Below, piece by piece: positions 34,235 through 42,667 of a stretch of 64,000 nucleotides of DNA. Location: contig CAVTIH010000001.1 of NCBI GenBank assembly GCA_963734815.1, positions 186,001 through 250,000 on the forward strand, written 5' to 3'. Every line of letters begins with the position of its first letter. Within the stretch, counting starts at the first letter, position 1. The translations under genes were made by a program, and so were the position numbers. The stretch comes from Palsa-744 sp963734815 (GTDB lineage Bacteria > Actinomycetota > Thermoleophilia > Solirubrobacterales > Solirubrobacteraceae). The notes beneath the pieces were generated by a model that was given only the letters and a program-made list of their open reading frames with translations, searched no databases and was not told where the DNA came from.

Positions 34235-34263
34235 TTGACAAGATTATTAGTCGCTGCTAATCT
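34235..34263 (+). promoter_or_regulatory. Consensus promoter of the MFS-TetR operon
   Basis: TTGACA (34235-34240), a 17-bp spacer and TAATCT (34258-34263) form a near-perfect housekeeping promoter. The spacer holds ATTAG..CTAAT (34246-34261), partly symmetrical around the -10, so a repressor here would block polymerase. Confidence 0.7.
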
Positions 34264-34270
34264 CACCTTA

Positions 34271-34286
34271 GTTAGTAATCACTAAC
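34271..34286. promoter_or_regulatory. Putative TetR operator of the MFS operon
   Basis: GTTAGT-AATC-ACTAAC is a perfect 6+6 inverted repeat starting 7 bp after the -10 box. The TetR protein of the operon (35770-36345) is the likely ligand. Confidence 0.6.
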
Positions 34287-34357
34287 TTGTCCCAAATCTC
34301 CCACGTGAGCTGTCTGAGAGCGATGGGGAGTGGGGTGGCACAGCAAGGAGGACGCAG

Positions 34358-35773
34358 ATGAGCAGCTCGCGCAGGAACAACTGGACCCTTGGGATCGTCT
34401 CCACGGCGCTGTTCATGGTGGTGCTCGACAACCTCGTGGTGTCGATCGCGCTGCCCTCGATCCACCGCGACCTCGGTGCCTCGATCCAGTCGCTGGAGTG
34501 GACCGTCAACGCCTACGTGCTGGCGTACGCGGTGCTGCTGCTGACCGGCGCCGCGCTCGGCGATCGCTTCGGGCGCAAGCGCATGTTCCTGGCGGGGCTC
34601 TCGCTGTTCACCGCCGCCTCCGCGGCCGCAGCGCTGTCGCCCAGCACCGGGCTGCTCGTTGCCGCCCGCGCGGTGCAGGGGATGGGTGCGGCGATGGTCA
34701 CGCCGCTGACGCTCACGCTGCTCGCCGAGGCTTTCCCGGCGGCCCGCCGCGGGATGGCGCTGGGCGTGTGGTCGGGCGTCTCCGGCTCGGCTGTCGCGCT
34801 CGGCCCGCTGGTGGGAGGCGCCGTCGTGCAGAGCATCTCATGGCATTGGATCTTCTGGATCAACGTCCCGATCGGCCTTGTGCTGCTGCCCCTGGCCGCC
34901 ACGCGCCTGCGCGAGAGCCACGGCCCCAACGGCACGCTCGACCTGCGCGGCCTGGCGCTCGCATCCGCCGGCGCGTTCGGCATTGTGTTCGGAATCGTAC
35001 GCGCGCAGTCGCTCGGCTGGACCTCCACCACGATCCTCGCGTCGCTGGGCGCGGGGGCCGTTCTGCTGGCAGCATTCGTCGCCCGGGAGCGCCGCACGAG
35101 CGAGCCGATGCTGCCGATGTCATTCTTCTCCCGCCGCGCGTTCGCCGTAACCAACTTCGCTTCGTTCACAATGTATTTCGGGATGTTCGGGTCGATCTTC
35201 TTTCTCTCTCAGTTCATGCAGGACGTGCTGCACAACAGTCCTCTGGAGGCGGGGCTGAAGATCCTCGTGTGGACCGGCGCCACGATGGTCGTTGCCCCCC
35301 TTGCGGGCGTCTTCTCCCAGCGCTTTGGCAGTCGCCCGTTCATGTTCGCGGGCCTTGCCCTGCAGGCTGGGGCGCTGGCGTGGCTGGCGTCGATCCTCTC
35401 GACCGACACGCCCTACGGGGAGATGATCGTCCCGTTCATCATGGCGGGTGCGGGGATGGCGCTCGTGTTTGCCCCCTCCGCCAACGCCGTGCTCTCCGCG
35501 GTGCGTGCCGAGGAGGCTGGGCAGGCCTCCGGCGCCACCAACGCGATCCGCGAGACCGGCGGCGTGCTGGGGGTGGCGGTGCTCGCGACGATCTTCACCC
35601 ACGCGGGCGGCTACGGCTCGCCGCAGGCGTTCGTGACTGGTCTCACCCCCGCGCTGTGGGTGGCCGTGGCGATGCTGGGCGCAGGCACGCTGGCGGTGCT
35701 GGCGCTGCCGTTCTCGACCCGGGTGACCTCCCCCGGCGTCCAGGCGATACCTGCACTCGAAGGCGCCACGTGA
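34358..35773 (+). CDS. MFS drug exporter, DHA2 (EmrB/QacA) family
   Basis: A 471-aa, probably 14-helix proton-driven exporter. It has motif A GDRFGRKRMFLAG, helix-1 motif D-type MVVLDNLVVSIALPSI, motif C-like GVSGSAVALGPLVGG and the WHWIFWINVPIG signature of DHA2 members. The Shine-Dalgarno AAGGAGGA is ideally placed before ATG 34358. Its stop overlaps the GTG of a TetR gene (GTGA), so pump and regulator share one transcript. Substrates are likely amphiphilic toxicants or antibiotics, but they cannot be told from sequence. Confidence 0.93.
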   Translation: MSSSRRNNWTLGIVSTALFMVVLDNLVVSIALPSIHRDLGASIQSLEWTVNAYVLAYAVLLLTGAALGDRFGRKRMFLAGLSLFTAASAAAALSPSTGLLVAARAVQGMGAAMVTPLTLTLLAEAFPAARRGMALGVWSGVSGSAVALGPLVGGAVVQSISWHWIFWINVPIGLVLLPLAATRLRESHGPNGTLDLRGLALASAGAFGIVFGIVRAQSLGWTSTTILASLGAGAVLLAAFVARERRTSEPMLPMSFFSRRAFAVTNFASFTMYFGMFGSIFFLSQFMQDVLHNSPLEAGLKILVWTGATMVVAPLAGVFSQRFGSRPFMFAGLALQAGALAWLASILSTDTPYGEMIVPFIMAGAGMALVFAPSANAVLSAVRAEEAGQASGATNAIRETGGVLGVAVLATIFTHAGGYGSPQAFVTGLTPALWVAVAMLGAGTLAVLALPFSTRVTSPGVQAIPALEGAT

Positions 35774-36345
35774 ACCCAGCGCCCGCCCGCACGCGCGTGC
35801 CCGCCGCAGAGCGCCGCGAGGAGTTGATCACCGCCGCCGTGCATGAGTTCGCGCACGGCGGTCTGCACGGCACCCCGGTCGAGCGCATCGCGCGGCGCGT
35901 GGGCGTCGCCCAGCCGTACGTGTTCACGCTGTTTGGCAACAAGCGCGAGCTGTTCCTCGCGGCGCTGGAGCGCAGCTTCGAGCGGATCGCGGCTGCCTTC
36001 GAGCAGGCTGCCGCCGACTACCGCGACGGGCGTGCGCCTGCGGAATGTGAGGATGCCTTGGAGGCTATGGGCGAGGCCTACGTGGAACTGCTCACCAGCG
36101 ACCGCGACTACCTGATGCTCCAGCACCAATCCTACGCCGCCTGCGACGACGAGGTGGTGCGCGCGCGAGTGCGCCACCGTTACGCCGAGCTGGTCGGCCT
36201 CGCGCAGCGGCTGTCGGGGGCCGAGGACGAGCGGATCGACGACTTCTTCAGGCACGGCATGGCGCTCAACGTCGCCGCCGCGCTCGGCGTGGAGGACCTC
36301 TCGAGCGGCTGCGCGTGGGTCAAGTCGGAGCTCGCCGTGGGGTAG
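35770..36345 (+). CDS. TetR-family regulator of the adjacent exporter
   Basis: A 191-aa repressor with a helix-turn-helix in REELITAAVHEFAHGGLHGT, VERIARRVGVAQPYVFTLFG, NKRELFLAAL. GTG 35770 overlaps the exporter stop. Being in the same operon behind a palindromic operator, it most likely represses both genes until a pump substrate binds its C-terminal pocket. Confidence 0.88.
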   Translation: MNPAPARTRVPAAERREELITAAVHEFAHGGLHGTPVERIARRVGVAQPYVFTLFGNKRELFLAALERSFERIAAAFEQAAADYRDGRAPAECEDALEAMGEAYVELLTSDRDYLMLQHQSYAACDDEVVRARVRHRYAELVGLAQRLSGAEDERIDDFFRHGMALNVAAALGVEDLSSGCAWVKSELAVG

Positions 36346-36415
36346 GTGGCCCGCGGAGCCCGCGCCGCCGGCGAGTGTCCGCGACGAGGGCGACGCACGG
36401 CCGGGCCGGCACACG

Positions 36416-36715
36416 TTGCGTGCACCCCGGTCCGGGCGAGCATGCCCTAACATTTGGGCCACGTCCGCGTCAACTGGCACCCCTTCGAAGTCCAAGCGCA
36501 CCAAGCGCAGCAACCGCGAACTGGCGCGCACCACTGGGCTGGTGGCGCTCGCGGTGCTGATGACGCTTTTTGCCGTGTTCAACCTCGAAAAGGTCGAGGT
36601 CAGCTGGATCTTCGGCAAGGGTCAGGCGCCTTTGATCGTCGTGATCGTGCTCTCCGTGCTGGTCGGGGTCGTGTTGACGCACTTCGCCGAGCGGCGCTCG
36701 GCCAAACGCGGGTAG
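36416..36715 (+). CDS. LapA-domain small membrane protein
   Basis: A ~99-aa protein with two transmembrane helices (GLVALAVLMTLFAVFNLEKV and PLIVVIVLSVLVGVVLTHFA) joined by EVSWIFGKGQ, the arrangement of LapA/DUF1049 proteins that take part in membrane lipid A/LPS or envelope assembly in Gram-negatives; the role in actinobacteria is not known. The start is uncertain: TTG 36416 or ATT 36452. Its last 94 bp are antisense to the end of the tandem TetR gene. Confidence 0.68.
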   Translation: MRAPRSGRACPNIWATSASTGTPSKSKRTKRSNRELARTTGLVALAVLMTLFAVFNLEKVEVSWIFGKGQAPLIVVIVLSVLVGVVLTHFAERRSAKRG

Positions 36716-38304
36716 TCCTTGCCCTCCCGCTCACCGGCTGCCGCGGTGCGCGAGCGCACGATCGCCTGTGTCGCCGCCTCCGGGCCGAGGTAGGGGGTGA
36801 GGACCACATAGGAGATGTACTCCGAGAGCAGCGGCAGGCGATGCCCCCTGCCGGCGAGCGCCTCGCAGTAGAGGACGTTCCACAGCCCGCCCGCGATCCC
36901 CTCGACCGCGATGCGGGTGCGCGGGTGCCGGGGCGCGCTTTCGGTCAGCAGCGTCGCCAGCTCGTAGGCAAGGTCACCGACGCTGGCGATCGCCGCCGGT
37001 CCCGCTTCCAGCGCTCTCACGGCGAGCGTCATCAGGCGAGCCGGGCTGGACGCGAGGTGGGTGAGCAGGACGTCGACCGTGTGGCACACCGCGGCCGGCC
37101 ACTCCGCTGACACGAGCTCGGGGCCGGCGATGAGTTGCAGCAGTTCGTCGCCCAGCACGTCCAGCGCCTCCAGATAGCACGCCTGCGGGTTGGGGTAGAG
37201 CTCCGTCACCGCCTCGAACGGCAGCCCCGCGCCTTCAGCGATCCGCGGCGAGCTGAGGTCTGCGAGCTTCCGTTCGCGAAGCCCCGTCTCGATCGCGCTG
37301 CGCAGCACGCGCCCACGGCGGCTCCCGCCGCATGCGTCGGGCTCGAGCTCGAGCGTCTCCGGGAAAGGTTGATTGGTGCAGCGGCGAGGGCGCAGCCTCC
37401 CCAGCGCAGGCGATTGGAACAGCAGCAACCACTTCTCCATCTCCCGGACGAGCGGTTGGAGATCCTCGGTGTGGTCGTCGAGCAGGCGCATCTGCGTCGC
37501 TCGCCGCAGCCCTCCCACGATCGCCCTCACCACCGGCTGTGGCAGCGCCTCGGAGCCCTCGTCCGTGGGGCTGGCCTGTCCAGCGGCCGGCTCGCCGCCG
37601 TCGGCGGATGGGCAGCGACCGGAGAGGGCGCCCGCGAGCAGGCTTTCGCAGACCGCGGTTGTCTTGTGCAGGCGCCGCAGCCCCTCCGCGCCAGCGGTTT
37701 GGGAGTCCGCGATCGCCAGGCGCAGCGCCTTCGGGTTCTGCTCCAATTCCTCGCCCAGCGCTCGCAGCACCGCGCGCAGGCGCCGCCGCGGTTCGCCCTC
37801 CGCCGTTCTGTACGCGTCGGTGAGTCGCTTGATCGCGCGGCTGACGATCAGGTCGAAGGTCGTCATAAAGCATTCCTCCTTGCCGGAGAATTGCTCGTAG
37901 AAGGATCTGCGCGAGACCCCCGCCAGTCCGACCACGAGCTTCACGCTGGTCTGCGGGTAGCCTTGCGTCGTGACAGCCTCGATCATTCCCCCGTGGATCC
38001 GGATGCGCTGGTTGTGCGCCACCCCGGGAGCGCCTAGTGGGTGGGGCCCTCGCGGCAGGCGGGCGTAGATCGGCATGATCTTCGGGGTCGCCCGCGGCTT
38101 GGACTTGCCGCTCTCCTTCGCCGCCGTGCGCATGCTCACCGTGGCCTTGCGCGAGCCGGTCGCGGTTTTAGCAGTACTCACCGTGGCCTTACGCGTACCC
38201 GCACCTGGCTTGCGAGCATCGCGCCCCGGCTTGCGCGCATCGCGCCCCATTTTGCGGGCGGCTCCCTCGGGCGACCCCGCGCTCCCTCCCTTGGACTCAG
38301 ACAT
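36622..38304 (-). CDS. Tandem TetR-like regulator with basic N-terminal tail
   Basis: A ~560-aa protein. Residues 1-75 are Lys/Arg/Ala-rich and partly repetitive (RDARKPGRDARKPG, SRKATVSMRTAAK), like a histone-H1 or AT-hook tail. The first TetR unit contains IRIHGGMIEAVTTQGYPQTS, VKLVVGLAGVSRRSFYEQF and SGKEECFMTTFD. A second TetR-like unit follows after residue 330 (LRSAIETGLRERKLADLSSP, IAEGAGLPFEAVTELYPNPQ). Such double TetR proteins occur in related bacteria. A ribosome binding site GGGAGA precedes ATG 38302-38304. Its target is unknown. Confidence 0.8.
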   Translation of the reverse strand: MSESKGGSAGSPEGAARKMGRDARKPGRDARKPGAGTRKATVSTAKTATGSRKATVSMRTAAKESGKSKPRATPKIMPIYARLPRGPHPLGAPGVAHNQRIRIHGGMIEAVTTQGYPQTSVKLVVGLAGVSRRSFYEQFSGKEECFMTTFDLIVSRAIKRLTDAYRTAEGEPRRRLRAVLRALGEELEQNPKALRLAIADSQTAGAEGLRRLHKTTAVCESLLAGALSGRCPSADGGEPAAGQASPTDEGSEALPQPVVRAIVGGLRRATQMRLLDDHTEDLQPLVREMEKWLLLFQSPALGRLRPRRCTNQPFPETLELEPDACGGSRRGRVLRSAIETGLRERKLADLSSPRIAEGAGLPFEAVTELYPNPQACYLEALDVLGDELLQLIAGPELVSAEWPAAVCHTVDVLLTHLASSPARLMTLAVRALEAGPAAIASVGDLAYELATLLTESAPRHPRTRIAVEGIAGGLWNVLYCEALAGRGHRLPLLSEYISYVVLTPYLGPEAATQAIVRSRTAAAGEREGKDYPRLAERRSAKCVNTTPTSTESTITTIKGA

Positions 38305-38570
38305 TCGATCTCCCTGCATCCTCTCGAAGTTCCGACTGTCATGGTATCCGGCAGACAAGGCATTTTCATGTCAGAGATTTTTTGTCTACAGCGTACTCTA
38401 CGCAATCCCCTCCCACCGCGTCAAGCAGCGGCGAGCTCACGGCTTTCCCCAGCAATCACGGCACTTTTGAGGAGCGCCGCGGCCGGGCAGGGGCCGCCGC
38501 TGGCGCCCGTGCAAACCCCCCGGCTTGATCGCAACCGGCTCGTAATGCGAGCCAGCGGATGTCTACGACT

Positions 38571-39059
38571 TCATTGATCCTCGGGGTGGCGTACGACCAC
38601 CACGGGGCACGCGGCGCGGCGCAGTACGGTTTTGGAGGTGCTGCCGAGCAATTTGGACTTCAGTCCCCCCAGCCCGCGCGAGCCGATTACGATTGCGCGC
38701 GCGCCGTGCTGCTCAGCTGCCTCCACGATCACGTCGGGGGGATCGGTGAGGTCCTCGACGGCTAGCGGCCGCGCATCAAGACCCGCCTCGCGGGCGAGCG
38801 TGGCGCCCTCCGCGGCAACGCTCTGCGCATGCGCCTCGCTAGCCTTCTCCACCTCCTGCGTGACCGCGGGATCGAACGGCAGCATCGTGCTGCCCATCCC
38901 GGTTGCGTCTGGCATGATCATCATCTCCGCCAGGCCGGGCTCCCACACGGTGAGCACGATCGCCTCGGCGGGCGCGAACAACCTGCCGGCCTCGCTCACC
39001 GCGGCTCGCGCCGGCGGCGAGCCGTCGTAGGCAATCAGGATCGGGGGCTGCTCAGCCAT
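38571..39059 (-). CDS. Universal stress protein (UspA family)
   Basis: A 162-aa UspA domain: ILIAYDGSPPARAAVSEAG at the start and the ATP-binding signature G-S-R-G-L-G-G-L-K..GSTSKTVLRRAACPVVVV (G2xG9xGS/T) at the end. ATP-binding type, cytosolic, usually raised in stress or growth arrest. It stands alone on the minus strand between the TetR gene and a membrane protein. Confidence 0.93.
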   Translation of the reverse strand: MAEQPPILIAYDGSPPARAAVSEAGRLFAPAEAIVLTVWEPGLAEMMIMPDATGMGSTMLPFDPAVTQEVEKASEAHAQSVAAEGATLAREAGLDARPLAVEDLTDPPDVIVEAAEQHGARAIVIGSRGLGGLKSKLLGSTSKTVLRRAACPVVVVRHPEDQ

Positions 39060-39110
39060 AGCCTCAGCCTAACCGCTCGTCCGGTCGCGGGCCGCTAGGT
39101 GGATTCAGGC

Positions 39111-39632
39111 TCAGTGCAGGATCACCCGCAGCAGGATCACGCCGAGGCCCATCGCCGCGCCGATGCACAGCTCGAGCGCCAGCTCCGCCGGCTGCGCCCG
39201 CGCGCGCAGCCCCGCGAGCAGCTCGAACGCCAGCAGGCTCGCCACACAGGTCCACAGCGCCACGGTGACGCCGGTTTCCTGGCTGGCGCCCACCGCCCAC
39301 GCCACCAGCAGCGCCAGCAGCGGCGCGCCCGCCCCGCGCACGATCGCCCAGTCGCGGCCCAGCGCCCGCCCAAGCCCGGACAGCGTGAGGTGCTCGCCGG
39401 CCGTGAGGCGTTGGCCGAGCAGTTCGGCGTAGGAGTGCGCCAGCCAGTAGACGATCAGCGCCACCGTCACCGCGGCGATCGTCTCGGGGTAGGTGTCGCG
39501 CAGGCTGCTCTCCGCCGCCAGCAGCGCGCCGACGGTGATCGTCCCGTACACGGTCCCCGCCGGGTTCTCGCCGGGCAGCAGCCGATCGAACGTGCGGATC
39601 ACCAGCCGCCGAGGCGTTCGCATTCGGTCCAT
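39111..39632 (-). CDS. Small multi-spanning membrane protein, unknown
   Basis: A 173-aa protein with four or five hydrophobic helices (GTITVGALLAAESSLRD, IAAVTVALIVYWLAHSYAEL, APLLALLVAWAVGASQETG, VALWTCVASLLAFELLAGL, ELCIGAAMGLGVILLRVIL). I do not recognise the family beyond similarity to small integral-membrane proteins of actinobacteria. The start ATG 39630 follows the upstream reductase stop by 28 bp, so it may be the last gene of the AKR-reductase operon. Confidence 0.65.
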   Translation of the reverse strand: MDRMRTPRRLVIRTFDRLLPGENPAGTVYGTITVGALLAAESSLRDTYPETIAAVTVALIVYWLAHSYAELLGQRLTAGEHLTLSGLGRALGRDWAIVRGAGAPLLALLVAWAVGASQETGVTVALWTCVASLLAFELLAGLRARAQPAELALELCIGAAMGLGVILLRVILH

Positions 39633-39660
39633 ACCGTCGTATTCCTCGGCGAGCAGGCCG

Positions 39661-41247
39661 TTAGCGGTGCGGGGCGGTGACGGGCGATAGGTGCTGGTGG
39701 ACGAAGCCCACGACCGCCGCTCCCTCGCCGACCGCGGTGGCGCAGCGCTTGGTCGATCCCGCCCGGACGTCGCCGGCGGCGTAGACGCCGGGCACGCTGG
39801 TTTCGAGCAGGCCGTCCGCGTTGGCACCGGTGCCGGTGAGGATGAACCCGTTGGCGTCTCGCATGACCACGTTGCCGAGCCAGTCGGTGCAAGGGGTGGC
39901 GCCGAGGAAGAGGAACAGGAAGGAGAAAGCCAGCTGCGTGCCGTCGGTGAGTGTGACGCCCTCGAGCCGTCCGTCTTGGCCGTGGAGGCTTGAGACTTCG
40001 CTGCGGTCTCGAACCGCGACTCCGTAACGCTTGAGCTCGTCGATCAGGTAATGCGACATGGTTTCGTTCAGGTCCCCGCGGCGGTGCATGAGTGTGACCA
40101 ACGCGCCGCCACGCGCCAGCCACACGGCGGCCTGCGCGGCCGAGTTGCCGCCCCCGATCACGCCGACGCGCTGGGCGCCACACAGCTGCGCCTCGGGAGG
40201 CCCGGCAGCGTAGAAGACGCTGACCCCCTCATATTGGTAGAGATCATCCACCGGCAGCCGCCGGTATTCGGCGCCGGTGGCGAGCAGCACCGCGCGCGCC
40301 GCGACCTCATTGCCCTCCTCGAGCTTGACGATGTGCCGCTCGCCGCCTGGTTCGAGTGCTCGGGCACGGTAGGGCGTCGCCGTTCGTGCCCCGAACTTGC
40401 GCGCCTGCGTGACCGCGCGACTGGTGAGTTCGGTGCCGCTGATGCCGGCCGGGAAGCCGAGGTAGTTCTCGATCCTGCGGGAGGTTCCCGCCTGGCCGCC
40501 GACGACGGTGCTCTCGACCACGAGCGTGTCGAGACCCTCCGAAGCGCCGTAGACCGCGGCGCCGAGACCGGCCGGCCCACCCCCGAGGATCAACAGGTCG
40601 ACCTCCTCGCGTTGCCGCAGCTCGAGACCGATCCCCAGCGCACGGGAGAGCTCCCCGTTGGTTGGCGCTCGCAACTCCCCACCACCGGGAAGGCGCACGA
40701 GCGGGGTCTCGGCCGGCTTGAGCTGTGCGATCAGGGCCGCCGCATCCTCGCTCTCCTCTGGTGTGATCCACGAGTAGGGAACCCGCAAGCGCCTGGCGAA
40801 GTCCCGCAGCCGGCGCGTCTCGCTGGACTCGAGCGGACCGATTATCTCGATCCCGATCCCCTCCCACCGTTGCAGCAGCTCGCGCCGCTCCACAAACGCT
40901 GTGAGGAGCAGGTCCGAAAGCGAGCTGTCCTCGAACAGCAGCTCCCTGAGGACTCCGCGATCGACGGCTATGTAGCGCATTGGCTCGGTCACCTCGGCAG
41001 CCAGGAAGACGGTCTGTCCGGTGAGGAGATTCATCTCACCGAGGAAACCGGACGCACCGTGCCGAACTATCTCCTGGCCGGCACCGTCGAGCACCGCGAC
41101 CTCGCCCTCGAGGATCGCGATGAACGGATAGCTCTCGTCACCGACCTCGAACAGCTTCTCCCCGACCACCGCGGTCCGCTCCTGCCCGTGCTGCGCGAGC
41201 ATCGCCAGCTGCGAGCTCGAAAGGACTCGACTTACCAGCTGCGTCAC
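39661..41247 (-). CDS. Cyclic-nucleotide-binding domain fused to thioredoxin-reductase-like FAD protein
   Basis: A 528-aa fusion. Residues ~20-125 are a cNMP-binding domain (FIAILEGEVAVLDGAGQEIV, GFLGEMNLLTGQTVF). Residues ~210-520 are a thioredoxin reductase-type flavoprotein with FAD motif LLILGGGPAGLGAAVY, VGGQAGTSRRIENYLGFP, NAD(P) motif VGVIGGGNSAAQAAVWLA and VYAAGDVRAGSTKR. The redox CxxC of true thioredoxin reductases is absent (the place reads VFYAAGPPEAQLCG). It could therefore reduce a non-disulphide acceptor with NAD(P)H under control by a nucleotide or small effector. ATG is shared with the aldo/keto reductase stop by a 4-bp overlap. Confidence 0.88.
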   Translation of the reverse strand: MTQLVSRVLSSSQLAMLAQHGQERTAVVGEKLFEVGDESYPFIAILEGEVAVLDGAGQEIVRHGASGFLGEMNLLTGQTVFLAAEVTEPMRYIAVDRGVLRELLFEDSSLSDLLLTAFVERRELLQRWEGIGIEIIGPLESSETRRLRDFARRLRVPYSWITPEESEDAAALIAQLKPAETPLVRLPGGGELRAPTNGELSRALGIGLELRQREEVDLLILGGGPAGLGAAVYGASEGLDTLVVESTVVGGQAGTSRRIENYLGFPAGISGTELTSRAVTQARKFGARTATPYRARALEPGGERHIVKLEEGNEVAARAVLLATGAEYRRLPVDDLYQYEGVSVFYAAGPPEAQLCGAQRVGVIGGGNSAAQAAVWLARGGALVTLMHRRGDLNETMSHYLIDELKRYGVAVRDRSEVSSLHGQDGRLEGVTLTDGTQLAFSFLFLFLGATPCTDWLGNVVMRDANGFILTGTGANADGLLETSVPGVYAAGDVRAGSTKRCATAVGEGAAVVGFVHQHLSPVTAPHR

Positions 41248-42182
41248 TCGCTCCCCTCCATCTGCATCGCGGCGGCTGAAAGCCGGTCGGCCTCCGCGGG
41301 TGTCAGCTCCAGCGTGGCGGCCGGCAGGATCTGCTCGAGCTGCTCCGTGGTGCGCGCGCTGGCGATCGGGGCGAGCACCCGCGGCTGGGCGCGCAGCCAG
41401 GCCAGTGCGACGGCGGCCACCGTCGTCTCGCGGGTCGCGGCGAGCGCGTCGAGGGCATCGAGCACGGCCGCGCCGCCGCGCTCGAGATACGCGCGAGCGG
41501 CCTGCGCGCGCGGGGACTCGACGGCCTCGCCGCCCGCCCTGTACTTGCCCGTCAAAAAGCCCTTAGCCAGCGCGAAATAGGGCAGCACGGCGAGATCCCA
41601 CGCTTCGGCGACAGGCAGTAGCGTGCGCTCGAAGTCGCGCTCGAGGAGGTTGTAGTGCGGCTGCAGGACCGTGAACTCGGCGAGCCCGAGCTGGCGCTGG
41701 AGCTCGAGCGCGGCGCCGAGTCGCTCCGGTGTGTAGTTCGACGCCCCGATGTGGCGAACCGTGCCTGCCCGGACGAGCGCGTCGAAGGCGCGCAGCGACT
41801 CCTCGAGCGGTGTGTCGGCGTCGTCGAAGTGCGCGTAGTAGAGGTCGATCCGGTCCGTCTGCAGGCGCCGCAGCGAGGCGTGGGCCTCGCTCTCGATTGT
41901 CGCCGCCCGCAGGTTGCGGACCGGGCCGTGGCCACCGCCGACCTTGGTGGCCACAACGAGTTGCTCGCGGTTGCCGTGGTCCGCCATCCAGCGCCCGATG
42001 ACCATCTCAGACTGGCCGTGCTCCACCAGGTAGGAGTTGGCGGTGTCGATGAAATTACCGCCCGCGGCGGTGTATGCGTCGAGGACGGCGCGCGACTGCG
42101 CTTCGTCGGCGGTCCACCCGAACACGTTGCCGCCCAGGCAGATCGGGAAGACGTCCAGGTGGGTGCGTCCGAGGGAGGTCAC
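41244..42182 (-). CDS. Aldo/keto reductase
   Basis: A 312-aa NADPH-dependent reductase of the (beta/alpha)8-barrel AKR superfamily. Catalytic D of GGNFIDTANSYLVEHG with Y, K of VVATKVGGG and H of DLYYAHFDDAD form the tetrad. The NADPH block AWLRAQPRVLAPIASARTTE is near the end. Length is normal. It is the first gene of a probable operon with the cNMP-reductase fusion (4-bp overlap). Substrate aldehyde or ketone is unknown. Confidence 0.92.
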   Translation of the reverse strand: MTSLGRTHLDVFPICLGGNVFGWTADEAQSRAVLDAYTAAGGNFIDTANSYLVEHGQSEMVIGRWMADHGNREQLVVATKVGGGHGPVRNLRAATIESEAHASLRRLQTDRIDLYYAHFDDADTPLEESLRAFDALVRAGTVRHIGASNYTPERLGAALELQRQLGLAEFTVLQPHYNLLERDFERTLLPVAEAWDLAVLPYFALAKGFLTGKYRAGGEAVESPRAQAARAYLERGGAAVLDALDALAATRETTVAAVALAWLRAQPRVLAPIASARTTEQLEQILPAATLELTPAEADRLSAAAMQMEGSE

Positions 42183-42667
42183 GACCCGACCTCGATCCGC
42201 CGCTCGGGGCCCTGCACACCGGCCAGCGCCCTGACGCGCTCGGCATTCCGATGGGCGATCGTTGCGAGCCGGCTTGGATAGGTCATGACGGCGCTCTCAT
42301 CGAGACGTTGCTGGTCGCGGTGGCTAACTCGTTCGTGCTGGCGATGTGTTCGTTCCATGAGCCTACGACGAACTGCTCGAGGATGTGCTGTGGGTCGCTC
42401 GCGTCGCGTCACACGCGCCAACTCACCGCGCCCGTGCGGCGTCGGGCATGGCGGCTCTGACAAAGCGGTACGAAAATAGAGACCACGCGGGGGCTCAACC
42501 CCGGACCTCATCCTTACCATCTGGCGGCTCCCAAACCGCTCTATCTCTAGGTAGAGCGCCATATTCTGCTCCCATGCAGTGGTTTGGGATGGTTCCCGAC
42601 TTGGATAAAGCCGGACAACTACGAACTAAGACGATACTTCCCTGCAGTGACGGTGCGGTAACAGTTC
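42183..42667. other. Intergenic with a tRNA-like fragment, no gene
   Basis: Upstream of the aldo/keto reductase no coding frame is convincing. The region holds an antisense tRNA-like piece at 42482-42520 (see that entry) and GCGGTACGAAAA at 42465-42476, which recurs at 43276-43287. Confidence 0.5.
42482..42520 (-). repeat. Degenerate tRNA 3'-half-like fragment
   Basis: Read on the minus strand it gives ATGGTAAGG, then a T-arm-like CCGGGGTTGAGCCCCCG and CGTGGTC. The ATGGTAAGG matches the anticodon loop of tRNA-Thr at 43551, but no matching acceptor 5' strand is present. It looks like an integration scar or decayed tRNA. Confidence 0.4.

Noticed and set aside
34330..36345. A 671-codon frame across the exporter and TetR genes
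   Set aside because: The first two thirds are a frame shadow of the MFS gene; only the part from GTG 35770 is real.
42482..42560. A complete tRNA on the minus strand
   Set aside because: D-arm-like and T-arm-like parts are present but the acceptor strands do not pair and the anticodon stem cannot be formed; kept only as a tRNA-like fragment.
42183..42562. Minus-strand ORF of 127 codons upstream of the aldo/keto reductase
   Set aside because: Its N-terminal part reads through the tRNA-like fragment and nothing in it resembles a protein family.
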